Assembly: GCA_951640165.1 (NCBI GenBank)
Contig: OX621253.1
Span: forward strand, 12,480,001-12,544,000
Source of the DNA: Pseudoips prasinana
Lineage: Eukaryota > Arthropoda > Insecta > Lepidoptera > Nolidae
Direction: 5' to 3'
DNA: 64,000 nucleotides
The notes below the pieces were generated by a model. It saw only the letters and a program-made list of their open reading frames with translations. It was not told the origin of the DNA and ran no database searches. The position numbers were made by a program, and so were the translations under genes. Shown piece by piece: positions 7,868 through 19,434 of the stretch. Position 1 is the first letter of the stretch; every line of letters begins with the position of its first letter.

Positions 7868-10778
7868 TTAACTTAAAGAGTTTGAGAAGAAATTTTCTAC
7901 GTCGTCATATGTAAGGGTCATAAGCCAGTCAATCAGATTTCTTTTACAAAGATGGAGATTGGTTCCATATATTTTGCAAAATTTGTTTGCTAAATTTGCT
8001 ACCCAAAAAGAGGAAATGTCTTTCCGCCATTTTTGTTTTGCGGCTTTCAACCGTACAAACGTTTGTATTACGACGTCTTAATGTAAGGAGTGGGTCATAA
8101 GACAGATACCTATGTTTGCGCAGTACTGTGTTGAGCACGTAGAGCTTTCTCACGGTCAGAACTTGGCAGTCTTTGTATAATTGTGTGGTACTGTACCGAA
8201 AGTGTTTGAAAGTCATGACCTTAAGAACGGCTCTCTGCGCTCTCTCTAATTGCAGTAAGTTTGACTTAGGAGCTCCACCCCAGACCGTTATACCAAAAGA
8301 CAGCACTGACTGGCAGAGCGAGTAGTAAACCATACGCAGTGTATGAAAATCTGCACTATGACGGAGATTTCTAAACACCGCGATAAGTTTCCTCACCCTG
8401 CCGGCCAGCGCCCTCAACTGGACGTTCCACGAGATGAAGCTATCTATAAAGATACCCAGGTATTTGACGTTGCTAGACTTTGCCAAGGAGCGGCAGACAC
8501 AAGTGTCGAAATGACCGTTGCAAGTATGTGCTCTTATCGTAAACTGGTTATCTGGTTGAGAGGATAATTTATGTGAAAAAGTCAAATAAGTTGTTTTATC
8601 CAAATTAAGTGTTAAAAGGTTGTGAGAAAGCCACGCCAAGACTATGTATAACGCGAATTCTGCACGCTCGCGCACTTCTACCCAGTCTCGTCCATGTACA
8701 AGAAGAGCCGTATCGTCTGCGTAAGTATATATATTACAGTGAGGTAGGGATAAGCTACATAGACCGTTTACATAAATAAGGAACAATGTAGGGCCTAAAA
8801 TTGAGCCCTGTGGAACTCCGAAGGATATGGGGTGTTCATCACTTATTACAGAACCAATTTTGGCACATTGTGTCCGTTCTGACAGGTAGCTTTGAAATAA
8901 CGCTAACGCCGTGTCCCTCACTCCGATTCTTTCCAACTTGGATAATAAGACAGGGACAGAGACAGTGTCAAACGCCTTAGATAAGTCTAAAAATATGCCC
9001 AGGCATTTAGACTTCCTGTCAAGTGTCTTAACGGCGTCATCCATAAGAGCAGCAGCGGCATCTTCGCAAGACTTCCCAATACGGAAACCATATTGATTTG
9101 GCGATAATATGTTTTTTGCTTCTAGGAAGTTGATGAGACGGTTGTTAATAACTCTTTCTAAAATTTTCGACACTGCAGGAAGAACAGAAATGGGTCTAAA
9201 ATTATTGACACTGTGGACTGGGTGTACAACAGCCTTTTTGAGGACACGGGGAAATATACCTTGAGTGAGGCACAAATCAGTGATATGAGAAATAACGGGG
9301 ACCAATATCTGGCTGCTGTTAATTAAAATGCCAGCGGTTATACCGTCCCACCCCGCAGCAGAGTCTTTACGGAAGTTTAGTATTATGGTCTTTACCTCGG
9401 CTTGCTCGGGTGTTAGCAGGACAAGTGAGTTGAGTTGTCTGTCTTCTTTAGTGTGAGGTAAGTGGTGAGTGGGAGAAATGGAGTGCTGATTCGCAAGATT
9501 TTGTCCAACGTTTGCAAAATATTCGTTTATGTAGTTAATTGAGGATAAAGAGTCGCCAGCAATAGATAATAGCTCCGAGGGAACGGATTTTGTTTTTTTT
9601 TTATGGATAATGTCATTAATCACTTTCCAGGTAACTTTGGGATTATTTTTAGCTTTAGTGAGTTCATTTTTCTCATAATTGTGTTTTAACCGGGATAATA
9701 ATTTATTACAGAAGTTACGATATCTAATGTAAGTTATTTTCAAAGTGTAATTTTCCGGCGATTTTTTGTGTTTTTTATGCAAGTCGTCTCTATTCCTTAT
9801 ACACTTTAATAAGCCAGGGGTAATCCAGGGCTTGAGAATTCTAAGCTTTGACGGAATGACGCGAATTGTAGTATTACTATGAATTATGAATGAAATTTTG
9901 TTTATGAAAAGTTCTGTTGCCTGATTAGGATTGTTATTTAGTAGTATCAAATTAAAGTCTGTATCGGCGATGTCTAAGGCTACTTTCCTATAATTAATTT
10001 TAGAAATAGTTTTAGTGTTTTTTTGTGAATTAGAGACCTTATTTAAGCAAACTAACACGGGAGCATGATCAGTAATATGGCTGTCTAATATGAAAAAAGT
10101 TACCGCACCTGTGGCCCTTAGCATTGTGTGATCCAGACAGTTATTCTCTCTAGTTGGGTAGGTATAACCCGGTAACAGTCCGTATGTAGCGGTGAGGTTC
10201 ATATACTCATTATAGTGTGGATCACTATTGGCAGGGCAGATATTTATGTTAATGTCGCCAATCAAGAGAATATTTTTATAATTTGACATTGACTCTAACA
10301 GGTTGTTCAGGCTATTAAGAAAGTTGTCTATGTGACGGAAAGATGGCGGCCGGTAAATAGCGATTATGACAGTATCAGGGCTCAGTATACAGACAAGGCA
10401 ATTAGCATCCATAAATTTGGGTTCTGTGACATTATGAGTGCGATTTGAATTTATATATAAGACAAGACCGTCATTCTGATTAAACGTATTGGTAGTGTAA
10501 TAGGAGGAATAACCCTGGAGATAAGGAATATTATGTAATTTGTTAAGCCAACATTCCGAGAATATTAGGACATCACATCTAGTTTGTAGGGAAGTAAGGA
10601 GGACTAACACGTTGTTAAAATTTTTGTTAATGCTACGTATATTTAATTGTAGTATTTTTAAGGAATGTTCAATGTTTTTATCCATTAATAATTGAGTGCA
10701 TTTTGCTGGGGAACAGTGATAAAATTCATTATTCCCTAAAGAGTCTAGGTCTTCAAGGATATCATAAACATTATTCAT
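7868..10778 (-). pseudogene. LINE ORF2: AP endonuclease plus reverse transcriptase, C-terminal frameshift
   Basis: ORF2 nicks the target DNA and copies the element RNA. From Met at 10778 one frame stays open for 944 residues. The endonuclease domain (about 41-245) has QLNIRS, SECWL (Glu75), YRPP (Tyr142), GDIN (Asp175) and TDH (Asp237/His238). The reverse transcriptase (about 475-750) has FLDLSKAFD, GVPQGSILGP and YADD at 686-689. Near plus-strand 7990-8010 the frame slips: the usual C-terminal ending (CKRNLIDWLMTLTYDD type) continues in another frame to a stop at 7868. Upstream of NNFRPIS the usual KxGD-like residues seem to be missing (VVHPVHSVNNFRPIS), perhaps a small in-frame deletion. 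Apart from these the protein looks fresh. The clade (CR1, Kiri or Daphne-like) cannot be settled by eye. Confidence 0.9.
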
Positions 10779-11155
10779 TTTTGTAAGAATAACTATTCAA
10801 AAATATGATATAATATGTAAAGCGATTAAACACCAATACGGTAGCATAGTGGACTCTGAGCGGATATACAAAAAATAATCTGGATATTATGAGAATGTCT
10901 GCCTTGGATAAGTACATAAGGTCAGGATACAATTTTAATAAATCAGTGTAATAATACAGTAGTAATACATAATAAATCCCTAACGTAAGATTGTGTGTGA
11001 ATGTATGGTGTAGCTTGTGTGCTTGTTTGTGATCTGTATGTATTTTATGTATGTGTGTGTTACATGTATGTGTATAGGAGGCGTAACAAATCTTAAGAGT
11101 AATTATAAAGTATACTACAAAAACAGTCGAGTTAGAAGACAGTAACAATAATAAT

Positions 11156-12102
11156 TTAATTAGTGGGGGGTTGAAGTATGTTTCGAAAACAAGTACTTGA
11201 GAAAATTCGGACGGGTTTTTCACCTTCTTTTTTCCGCAAAAAGATTTTCCCATTTGATGTCCAACAGTATTGAAAATCATTTACAGTCGCAAATTTACGA
11301 GCTTCAAAAAGAGTTGTCTAGAGCTGGGAGGGAGACGTTCTGCGATGTAGATTGGAACTATGTCGTTTGTCAATCCAATGTGCCCGCTATTTAGCTTTTG
11401 CGTGACGGGTTTTCCCTTGTTGAAGTTTCGGGAGGCCTGTAATATGTTATTCTTCAATGTGACAGATTGAAATTCCACTACAATTTGTTTGGATGGGCCT
11501 TGTTTGTTATGTACTCGGTACACATCGCGTATGCCAGCAGGTTCGACGGGTACTTGGAGGGAGTTGGAGATGTCGATGACAAGTTTAGATAAATCGCTAG
11601 TAGATTCCTGTTCCTTGGGCGACAGATTTCTTATCTCAATCGCTGCCGACCGACGACTATCCTGCATGTCATTTACTTGTTTCTCCAGGTTATCAGTGTA
11701 TTTGCGCTGATCAGCTCGCTCGCTTTCCAGTTTTTCCATTCTCGACTTTATTTCTTCATACTTAAAGTTCATGAGACTAGCCGATTCCTCAATTTCGGAT
11801 TTTATATTTAGTAATTTTTCGTGCTGCACCCTTATCTCAGCCAATTCTGATGTTATTTTACTTGTGAAGGTATTTAAAATAGTTTCCTGATCGGTTTGCC
11901 ACTTAAGAAGCATTGCCCTAATTTCTTCTTTAAAGTTATTGAGTTCATTCAGAGGGCTAGACTCAGATCGAGGGCGTTTGGATCGTTGCATGAGATTGAC
12001 GAACTCAGAATCCTTAGGGGTTTCGGTGATGTTGGGGTTAGATGATGCACGATGTACTTCTACAGTTGGTGTAGGCGGGGGTGTGCGCTTGCATTTAGGC
12101 AT
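11156..12102 (-). pseudogene. LINE ORF1: coiled-coil nucleic-acid-binding protein, one frameshift
   Basis: ORF1 proteins of this group bind the element RNA and act as chaperones. From Met at 12102 the first frame gives 273 residues: a basic N-terminus, a long heptad-like coiled coil (about 50-150, rich in Leu, Glu and Lys) and then an esterase-free L1-ORF1-like core with RNLSPKE, VYRVHN and AERLPPSSRQLF. It then stops at 11281. A one-base shift at about 11298-11305 (CTC GTA to CGT AAA) restores RKFATVNDFQYCWTSNGKIF then LRKKEGEKPVRI, the expected CWTSNGKIFLRKxEG ending, to a stop at 11156. The shift fits loss of one base in an original AAG-GCT-CGT. The total would be about 315 residues. Confidence 0.85.
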
Positions 12103-12187
12103 AGCTACAGTGTACTTAAAGAGGTAGCGGAAGACTATGGTTGCAACTGTTATCTAGAGTATGACTCGTTGAAACTTGAAAAAGCCA

Positions 12188-12285
12188 CAAAAATATTGTA
12201 TGGTTCCCGGGCTCGAACGCACGACCACAGATATGTTAGCGATGAGCACTGATACTGACCCACTAGGCCGCGGTAAACGATAGAA
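12188..12285 (-). repeat. tRNA-like block (pol III promoter-like) just upstream of LINE ORF1
   Basis: The minus strand has GCGGCCTAGTGGGTCAGTAT (box A-like) and GCGTTCGAGCCCGGGAACC (box B-like) about 50 bp apart. It is 86 bp upstream of the ORF1 start. It could be a SINE head next to the LINE or part of its 5' UTR. It is not a full tRNA: no closed acceptor stem is visible. Confidence 0.6.
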
Positions 12286-12769
12286 GTATAGTTGAAATAG
12301 TGCTTCTTGTATTTGTTGATTTGGTGTAGTAGGTACGATAGGTATTTATCGCCGTTTTTGCACACTTTATGACCATAATAGGCAAAGTATGCGATTCTCG
12401 TTGCTGATTGGTTTACGTATTTCTGCTGGTGATTCACTATCGAATGCACTGAGTCACTAGTTGAATTTATGAGTTAGAATTGTTTTTTTTTTTTTTAGAC
12501 AATGTTTATTTATTTGTTGATGTTTAGTTAGGTACACTTTTATTTCAATGGAGTTTTTATAAACTGATTTTAATTCACTAGGTTTAATTGCCTCACTGCG
12601 TCGTCCATTAATTTTTTTGGTTGATGTTTTGCGTAATTAATTTGTAATTAGATAGTCATCCATTTAATAACACTGTCACAATAGTCTGCACATAGTCTTC
12701 AATCACTAGAGATAATAAAAAGCACAGTTTATGCGGTTTATGTATTTTATGGTAATTTTTAAAGAGAGA

Positions 12770-12816
12770 GCGCTCGGTCGACCGTCCGCGTCCGGTCGAG
12801 TCGCGCGTACGCGTAA
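12770..12816. other. isolated CpG-rich island
   Basis: The run CGCTCGGTCGACCGTCCGCG, TCCGGTCGAGTCGCGCGTAC, GCG is strongly CpG-rich inside AT-rich DNA and holds the palindromes CGGTCGACCG and CGCGTACGCG. It may be the true 5' end of the neighbouring LINE. A host promoter is not excluded. Confidence 0.4.
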
Positions 12817-12910
12817 GAATCAATTACAAATAATTATCAATTATAATTCTCGTATTACTTTAAAAGTTTGAACAAATATGGTTGACGGCCAAGAAAGAAT
12901 ATATCCACCC

Positions 12911-13466
12911 CATCTCATCCCGTGAGGGGCGTAAAAGTCGCCTATGAACATCTTACTGCCATCTCATCCCGTGAGGGGCGTAAAAGTCGCCTATGAACAT
13001 CTTACTGCCATCTCATCCCGTGGGGGGCGTTTATAGGCGACTTTTAAGTCGCCTATGAACGTCTTACTGCCATCTCATCCCGTGGGGGGCGTAAAAGTCG
13101 CCTATGAACATCTTACTGCCATCTCATCCCGTGGGGGGCGTAAAAGTCGCCTATGAACATCTTCCTGCCATCTCATCCCGTGGGGGGCGTATGCCATCTC
13201 ATCCCGTGGGGGGCGTATGCCATCTCATCCCGTGGGGGGCGTAAAAGTCGCCTGTGAACATCTTACTGCCATCTCATCCTGTGGGGGGCGTAAAAGTCGC
13301 CTATGAACATCTTACTGCCATCTCATCCCGTGGGGGGCGTAAAAGTCGCCTATGAACGTCTTACTGCTATCTCATCCCGTGGGGGGCGTAAAAGTCGCCT
13401 ATGAAAATCTTACTGCCACCTCATCCCGTGGGGGGCGTAAAAGTCGCCTATGAACATCTTACTGCC
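12911..13466 (+). repeat. 49-bp minisatellite, 12 units, inside a LINE tail
   Basis: The unit is CCATCTCATCCCGTGGGGGG, CGTAAAAGTCGCCTATGAAC, ATCTTACTG. Units start at about 12911, 12960, 13009, 13071, 13120, 13169, 13195, 13221, 13270, 13319, 13368 and 13417. Two units are cut to 26 bp (13195, 13221). The unit at 13009 carries 13 extra bases that create a perfect 11-bp palindrome (13033-13043 with 13046-13056). The unit matches part of the LINE tail seen at 3675-3925, and the right flank continues that tail. Confidence 0.95.
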
Positions 13467-13560
13467 ATCGCCAACCTGTCTGCCAATTTCCTGCCAAATT
13501 CCACTGTGGAAATCTTTTGAGAAGGCCTTTGTTCTGAAGTGGACGTCATTCGGCTGACAT
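13467..13560 (+). mobile_element. LINE tail flanking the minisatellite
   Basis: CATCGCCAACCTGTCTGCCA...AGAAGGCCTTTG...AGTGGACGTCATTCGGCTGA, CATGATAAT is the 3' end of the same LINE tail that gave the minisatellite unit. Confidence 0.75.
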
Positions 13561-13688
13561 GATAATATAATACCCTGGGATAACGTTCACACACGGCCAT
13601 CTGATGCCAAACTAAGCAGAGCTTGTACTATGGAAACCAGATAAACGATATACTACATATACTACTTTTATTTTGTAAATACATGCAT
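13561..13688 (-). mobile_element. SINE family B, 5'-truncated (tail part only)
   Basis: On the minus strand, the ATACTACATATACTA...CTGGTTTCCATAGTACAAGC, TCTGCTTAGTTTGGCATCAG and CCCAGGGTATTAT parts match the tail of the full family B copy at 26411-26684. The tRNA head is absent. Confidence 0.8.
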
Positions 13689-13881
13689 GATGATTATGAT
13701 AGTCCATATCCTTGACGACTTTAGTGCCGCCTCCTTCTTTTGACAAAGAACGTAATAGGACTGCGTCTTTGTAATGAGCAAATAGATCGGCATAGTAGGA
13801 TCGGCCATGCATTGGCTGTTTCTGTCTCTGTGGCCAGGTTTAGTAAGGTTAAAAATCAAACAAAAAATATTAATAAAAAAC

Positions 13882-13887
13882 TTTATT
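13882..13887 (-). terminator. candidate poly(A) signal for Jupiter, distal
   Basis: The plus strand TTTATT here reads AATAAA on the minus strand, within CAAAATAAAGTTTTTT. The span from the Jupiter stop (15707) down to here has no recognisable repeat and could be a long 3' UTR. A nearer AATAAA is at 15207-15212. Both are only possible sites. Confidence 0.3.
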
Positions 13888-15206
13888 TTGAAATAATGGT
13901 TATTATCTATTAACATTTTGTTACATTAGGCCTGTGATTATGCGATTCCATGTTAGATTATATTAAAACGTTTTTACAAAGATGATATGCCTACGCTAAG
14001 TCTACGATAATTACCACAACGCATAGATACATCACCCTTAACATCCATACAACGATCAACCTGTTGTTGTGTTAACAGATAATCTACCAAAAATTCAAAT
14101 CCGTTTTTACATTATTTCTAAACGAGTAGAAAATAAACTAAAAAAAATTAAACTCGTATAAAAGTTAAAATAAATGCATTCTATAAATCCCTCTATTTAA
14201 ATATTAAGACAATGAATTAACAAATGAGATTAAAGACCCTTATGCAGTGTCAAGATTAAAGTTAATGTTAATTTGTATCAATTAGCTTGAGTGCCGCATG
14301 ATTACTATTTCTATACCGCGAAATATAGATATATAATCATTTTAATTTCACGCTTCTTAGGAGGATAACCCACTGCAACCCAATGCACCGTTGCATACTT
14401 CAGTGTTTTAAAAAGGAATAAGTTTGTCACGCATGACCGGGCGGTGAGCATTCTTTTGCTCACGAACTTAAAAACGCTGAACTGTGCGCTGGAACGTGGC
14501 ACGTTGCAATATGTGATCCGCCTCCCAAACATAGCAATTCTTACAGAATTTTCTCATCACCATTCAAGGCACTATTCGTTTTGGTATATTGCTGATACGT
14601 ATCCTCACTCCTAATTCACAATATCAATGGATTAACATATTCGTACAAGTGTGAAAGAGTACAATCGAGTTCTTAAGATAAGAAACGCGCAACGTGGCGA
14701 TCGTAAACGAATTCTACATATATAGATTTGCCACTATATGAAGAACCTTCCTGGAGTGTGTAGTGCAGGACAGAAATTAGCGCTTGAAGCACTTTGGAAC
14801 CTACACTTGGCAGGCTGGAAGTAGAACGACCAGTATTGAATAGCGTTAGCTTATTATCAGCCCTGTTGGAAAAGAAGTCGCTTCATAGACTAACGTAGCC
14901 AAATAACTACGTTATTTACCTTGTATAAGAACGCCAGAGCTCCTGATCGAAAATGAACGGAGACTACTAGGCATCTAAGCTATGTGTCCGCATCCGTCAA
15001 TTGGCCAGAAAGCGGTTGTCTTATAGCGGAAAATCTATAGGACGATGTGTCTCCTCGCGTGTGATATTCAGTCCTCTATTACGATTGCCCCGTTCCTCAG
15101 TAAATCTATAAACTTTACAATAACTATCGAATATTACTATTACAAAAATATCTATAATCTATTCTAAATTATTCAAATGAAAATGTTACTGGGAAAGGCT
15201 AAGGAT

Positions 15207-15212
15207 TTTATT
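15207..15212 (-). terminator. candidate poly(A) signal for Jupiter, proximal
   Basis: AATAAA on the minus strand, about 495 bases past the TAG of the short Jupiter isoform. Offered on motif and position only. Confidence 0.35.
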
Positions 15213-15706
15213 AACAACATATACCCTCAATTTTAATGGACGTTGAAAATGTTACGTGTGCATAACGGCGTTATTTCTAAAATTTGCCAATACTACCCGA
15301 ATTAAGTTAACAAAATAATAGGAAAGTGAAATAAATGCATTTTCATCGTATTAAGATGCTGCAAACCTGGTGTTCCAATCAATATAATGTTTTATAAATA
15401 AAGATAACTTATCGCCAATTTTCTCTGTAGCAAGTTGGCAAGATATGAACATGTCTCATACAAAAATATTAGAGACTACGAGAAATGTTATAATATCGAA
15501 TTTTCTCGTACGTAACCTCAATATTTAGCAATGAGTCCACTAAAGTGACATTTCAGCTTTTGTTTTCACCAGCTACCCTCGTAGTATGTATTTTGTTTGG
15601 AATATCAGGTTTGCAGCATCAGTGGTTTGCACATGCCGGTGGCTAAGCGGCGAATGGCGTGGCTGGTCGGTCGCCGCAGTATTTCCGTTGGTTAGGTGGG
15701 TGGAAT

Positions 15707-15843
15707 CTACCAGAGAGGGGATGCATGCCCGCCCGGTGGCACGCGGCAGTGTTGGATAATGTGGCTGTGCCCGTTGATTGATGTCACCATATTAATCTGA
15801 CCGTTCATCGATTTGTAGCCGTCACCGGTGATGGGATTGCCCT
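15707..15843 (-). CDS. Jupiter: Jupiter/HN1-family microtubule-associated protein, short-isoform last exon
   Basis: Jupiter binds along microtubules in flies; vertebrate relatives are HN1/JPT1 and JPT2. After a TTTTCAG acceptor this 137-bp exon completes a Glu codon and encodes GNPITGDGYKSMNGQINMVT, then SINGHSHIIQHC and RVPPGGHASPLW and a TAG stop. The NPxTGxGY box and the closing PPGGxSxxLW are the C-terminal marks of the Jupiter family. The exon starts in phase 1, which matches the donor of the exon at 19435-19582 exactly: joined, they give STPSREGNPITGDGY. The gene reads right to left with exons at 22422-22587, 19435-19582, optionally 17678-18435, and this one. No frame breaks are seen. 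Confidence 0.88.
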
Positions 15844-17677
15844 CTGAAAATATTGAAAGCATCGTTAATATTGCACTCTAAAAACTTTTATGTGATGAAT
15901 ATGAAAAGTCCAAGCGACTCAACAAATTAATTTAAAGTAGTGAAAGAACTTCTAAATGAAATTAACAACTTCGGAAACTATACCCAGAGTTTTTGTAATT
16001 CAAAATGTTTTACAACATGCAATATTACCATGTGTAAAAATCCTAACTACGGTACGAAAAAATGTATCAAAATATTCGAGATATATTAGTGTAATTTTCG
16101 TTTATGGTACAGCGGAATTACATTTGATCAAAGCTAACAGAGTAAAACCTAAATGCCTACTTAATACAGTTTAAGCTGTACCTACCTAAGCGGATACTGA
16201 AATACATAGGTAAATAAAGATAGATAATAGAAGAACGTGCGAAGAAACATGTAATTTATGAAGGCTTGGTACAGTATTAGAACTGTCAGAAGCTCCATCG
16301 ATTTTCTCTGTCACGATCGATTTCACCGAATGTCTGTCATTATGCGATAGAATTAGATATATTTATAGACAACATTTTTAAATTTGCACCGCGACTCCAT
16401 AATATGAAACCGAATCACTGACTAGAACTACCAGTCAATATCTAATACATGTGCCGTAGAGTATATCGAATTGTTTTAGTCGAACATTCGTCTAGACTCG
16501 ATTGTGACAGGAAAATGTGATGTAATTTCAAATGTTCAAACTGTATGTATATACACTATTGTACACAATAATTATACAACACAACATTTACTGAAAACGA
16601 AAAGCAGGAATGATTCTCGCTCATTAGGTAGAATCTCTATTTCTTTCTTATATGTAGATAACATGACAGATTAATGTCGAATAAAAGAGAGGAATTAGAC
16701 AGTTCAATGTGGTATATATTTTTGAACTTATGTTAAACTGCAATTTATTTTAAAGCATTCGATACGTATATTTAACTACTATTTTATATAATATTTCAGG
16801 TTTCATCTAATACTTGTATGGTTTGACAGTTATCTCAGTCATGTCTTCCAACAGCAACAGCCGGTTTCATCAGTGTAAAAAAATATCATCGAATATACAC
16901 ATGGACGCACATGTACCTCAGGGTATTATTATAGGTCATTTGTTATTTATACTCGACGAAACTGACGAGGAAGCACAATATATTAATTTTTGGACTGCTT
17001 CAGTGTATAAAATCTCTTGATTCTAATCAAAGAATAAGTAATGATTAAATGATTGATATGAACGAAAATCCTTCCTAAGACAAAATAAGCGCTAGCAATA
17101 GACATCTATACTGCTTGACTAGAATAACAGTCAAACTAAACCCTAGATGAGCAAATAATAAAATGAAATGGGTGCTCAATCGACCAACACGAAGGAATCG
17201 TTTTACAGTCCGTTTGTACAGTGAACCAAAAACTTGCAATAAGCTTTACTGATAATAAGATCCAAGGTACCATTGACATATATACTATTTCTTATGATAG
17301 ATATTGCCGTCTGAAAGCCTTATGTATTTAACACATATGATACTGAAGATGCGTTGATGCAACATCGTAAAACTATTAATACAAATGCGTCATTACTTTG
17401 CAAAATGTATAATGCCATAATGTATGTATATACATTGAGGAATGATTCATATAATACATTTCATCAGTGATATGACAAAAAGTGCACATACAATCCACGA
17501 AACTATTTTTTTATATATAAAAGACGCGATTAAGTCTACATGATTTCAAACTGTATATACCAAAATATATTTCGGATGTCGCGCTACTCTATAATTAGTA
17601 AGAAATACATCAATGGCAAGTAACAAACAGATTGATCTTTCATCAGTTTGGTGCAAAATCAACAGCATTCCTTCAGT

Positions 17678-18435
17678 CTAAACTGAGCACCCACCCATCT
17701 CTCTTCGGCGAACATAGTCTACATAGTACGTCTTAGGTCTGAAGTCCTCTGCATGCCGATTGCGATCAAAAAGGTAGCCAGGGACGTGTTTGTGGAATTT
17801 AGGTGGGAATCCAGTCAGGGTATAAGGACCGGGACATTGAGGAGTTTCCAGCAACGTCACGTCAGGTATAGGACCATCACATTCGTACTTAAAGAGTGTT
17901 GGCGGAGGATCAGTGTGAGAAATCAAGAACGGATCAATAGAACCATCCAAAGTCGGTATTGGGTCATATTTGTAATCTGGTTGGGGCCTATCACCGAGTG
18001 CTGAGGTCATACCGACAAACGCATAAGGAGGAAGGGGGTGAAACGGAATCTTGTGCTCTTTGGGCTCTAAATAATGCTGAGCTGGGAATGGGGGCCAGTG
18101 ACGGTCCATAACTAACTGAGGTTCCAAAGAATCCGGGTCTATTACTGGATGTGATCTTTCAGGATCATCGGATTCCAAACCAAGAAGCGTGTACGGCGTT
18201 TGTTTGGTCTTGATACTGGGCTTAGAGGTGGATTCTACGTAGTAATTAGCAGGTTTTGGGGGCCAGTCTTGGGTGTAGTATCTGTGCGTTGGTTGTGGGT
18301 AGAGGAGTTCAGAGTAAGGATGGTCAGGGGTCAGGTCGGCACCTCGCAGGGCAGCGGCGGGGTGACGCCGGCGCGGCGGCAGCACGGCCACGCCGTCGCC
18401 TGTCACAGGATTCCTCTTCGGTGGAGTGTACGAAA
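17678..18435 (-). CDS. Jupiter: Jupiter, alternative last exon with long Pro/Tyr-rich tail
   Basis: An open stretch of 758 bp follows the acceptor CTGTGAATGGTCAG. In phase 1, as required by the donor of the exon at 19435-19582, it reads VSYTPPKRNPVTGDGVAVLP and continues for about 240 residues to a TAG at 17678. It therefore opens with the same NPVTGDG box as the short last exon and then diverges. The tail is rich in Pro, Tyr and Asp and has internal repeats: DWPPKPANYYVE against HWPPFPAQHYLE, and three boxes PYTLLG, PYAFVG and PYTLTG. I do not recognise the tail domain. The start of the exon is GC-rich compared with its surroundings, as coding DNA would be. The tie to Jupiter is inferred from phase, position and the shared motif. 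It might instead be a separate gene whose 5' part is unseen. Confidence 0.75.
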
Positions 18436-19434
18436 CTGACCATTCACAGAATAAACGGTTTTCATTCGAACTACTAAACTAACATAGCGGGGCCTGAGTT
18501 TATTATATTATGATTACGTACACTTTTGTTCATATAGTCCAGTAAATCGAAGTTTAAATATTTGTAAGATGTATCGTTTATCAAAAATAATAAAAAATAA
18601 AATGAAATGTTTCGTCGTTTTCCGTGCCATCGCATTCTTTCATACTTTATTGTGTTAATGTTCAGTAAATGGTTAAAAACACATGATTAATTAATTATTT
18701 AGTAGTTTAATTATAATGTGATCATGCCGCATAATAAGCAAAGCATGGCCACGATAAAAGTAACTCGTGTTATGTCTTATGCTTTCATGGTGACAATTAA
18801 TGGGCTGTTAGATTTTAATATTCGTGTAGACAGGTGTGAGAATTGTGTTTTTGTAAGTAAATATACTATAATATACGTACGTATAAATATAGTACTAAGC
18901 GTATATATATTGTTATCTTCCTAGCGTGCACGAGTGCCGAATGTTTGGAATTATCACGGTTGGAGAGCGTCGCAATCGAGTGCAGATTCGCAAAACCACT
19001 TATAAAAAGAGCTACAAGCATTATTATTACGATTCCTGTTAACGATCTCACACGTTCGGAATGTAGAATGTATAGTCAAGTAAAAATTTTTTACACAGCG
19101 TTTATGACTTTCCAGTCCAATAGAATTCTGCGCAGCAATTTTTAAATTAATGTTTCATTACTAATAACTCTGATTATTCTTAATTGAATATCATTAAATG
19201 ATCGTATAATCCAGATCATTAAATGATATTTAAATCTATTTTGATTACCAATTAATGCTGATTATTTTAGCTTGAAAACTGGGGTGGTTTTCAGCGTAGA
19301 TCTAGAGCATTTCCATTCCGCATTCTTACAATGTTATCCAACTCTGAAACCGTGCATTCCGTGAGCGTTACTAGCCGTGCTCTTTCGTGCCTACATTTTA
19401 AACGACTCACAGTGTCCAGCGAGGTCCATCTCAC

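Larger units (their letters stand above)
7410..12300 (-). mobile_element. CR1/Jockey-group LINE, nearly full length
   Basis: A two-ORF non-LTR retrotransposon lies on the minus strand: ORF1 11156-12102, a 378-bp spacer, ORF2 7868-10778, then a roughly 450-bp 3' UTR ending in a (TTA)n microsatellite (plus strand 7410-7425) instead of poly(A), as CR1-group elements do. ORF1 and ORF2 each hold one apparent frameshift, so this copy is recently dead. The 5' edge is uncertain: it may stop near 12300 after a tRNA-like block or continue to the GC-rich stretch at 12770-12815. A GT-rich low-complexity run (7745-7855) is in the 3' UTR. Confidence 0.88.

Noticed and set aside
10771..11280. 169-codon minus-strand frame
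   Set aside because: It is the LINE spacer plus the out-of-frame end of ORF1 after a frameshift, not a separate gene.
13612..13916. two overlapping minus-strand frames
   Set aside because: One covers a SINE tail; no family match and no splice support, although a poly(A)-like signal is close by.
15956..16174. 72-codon plus-strand frame
   Set aside because: AT-rich chance frame inside a Jupiter intron.
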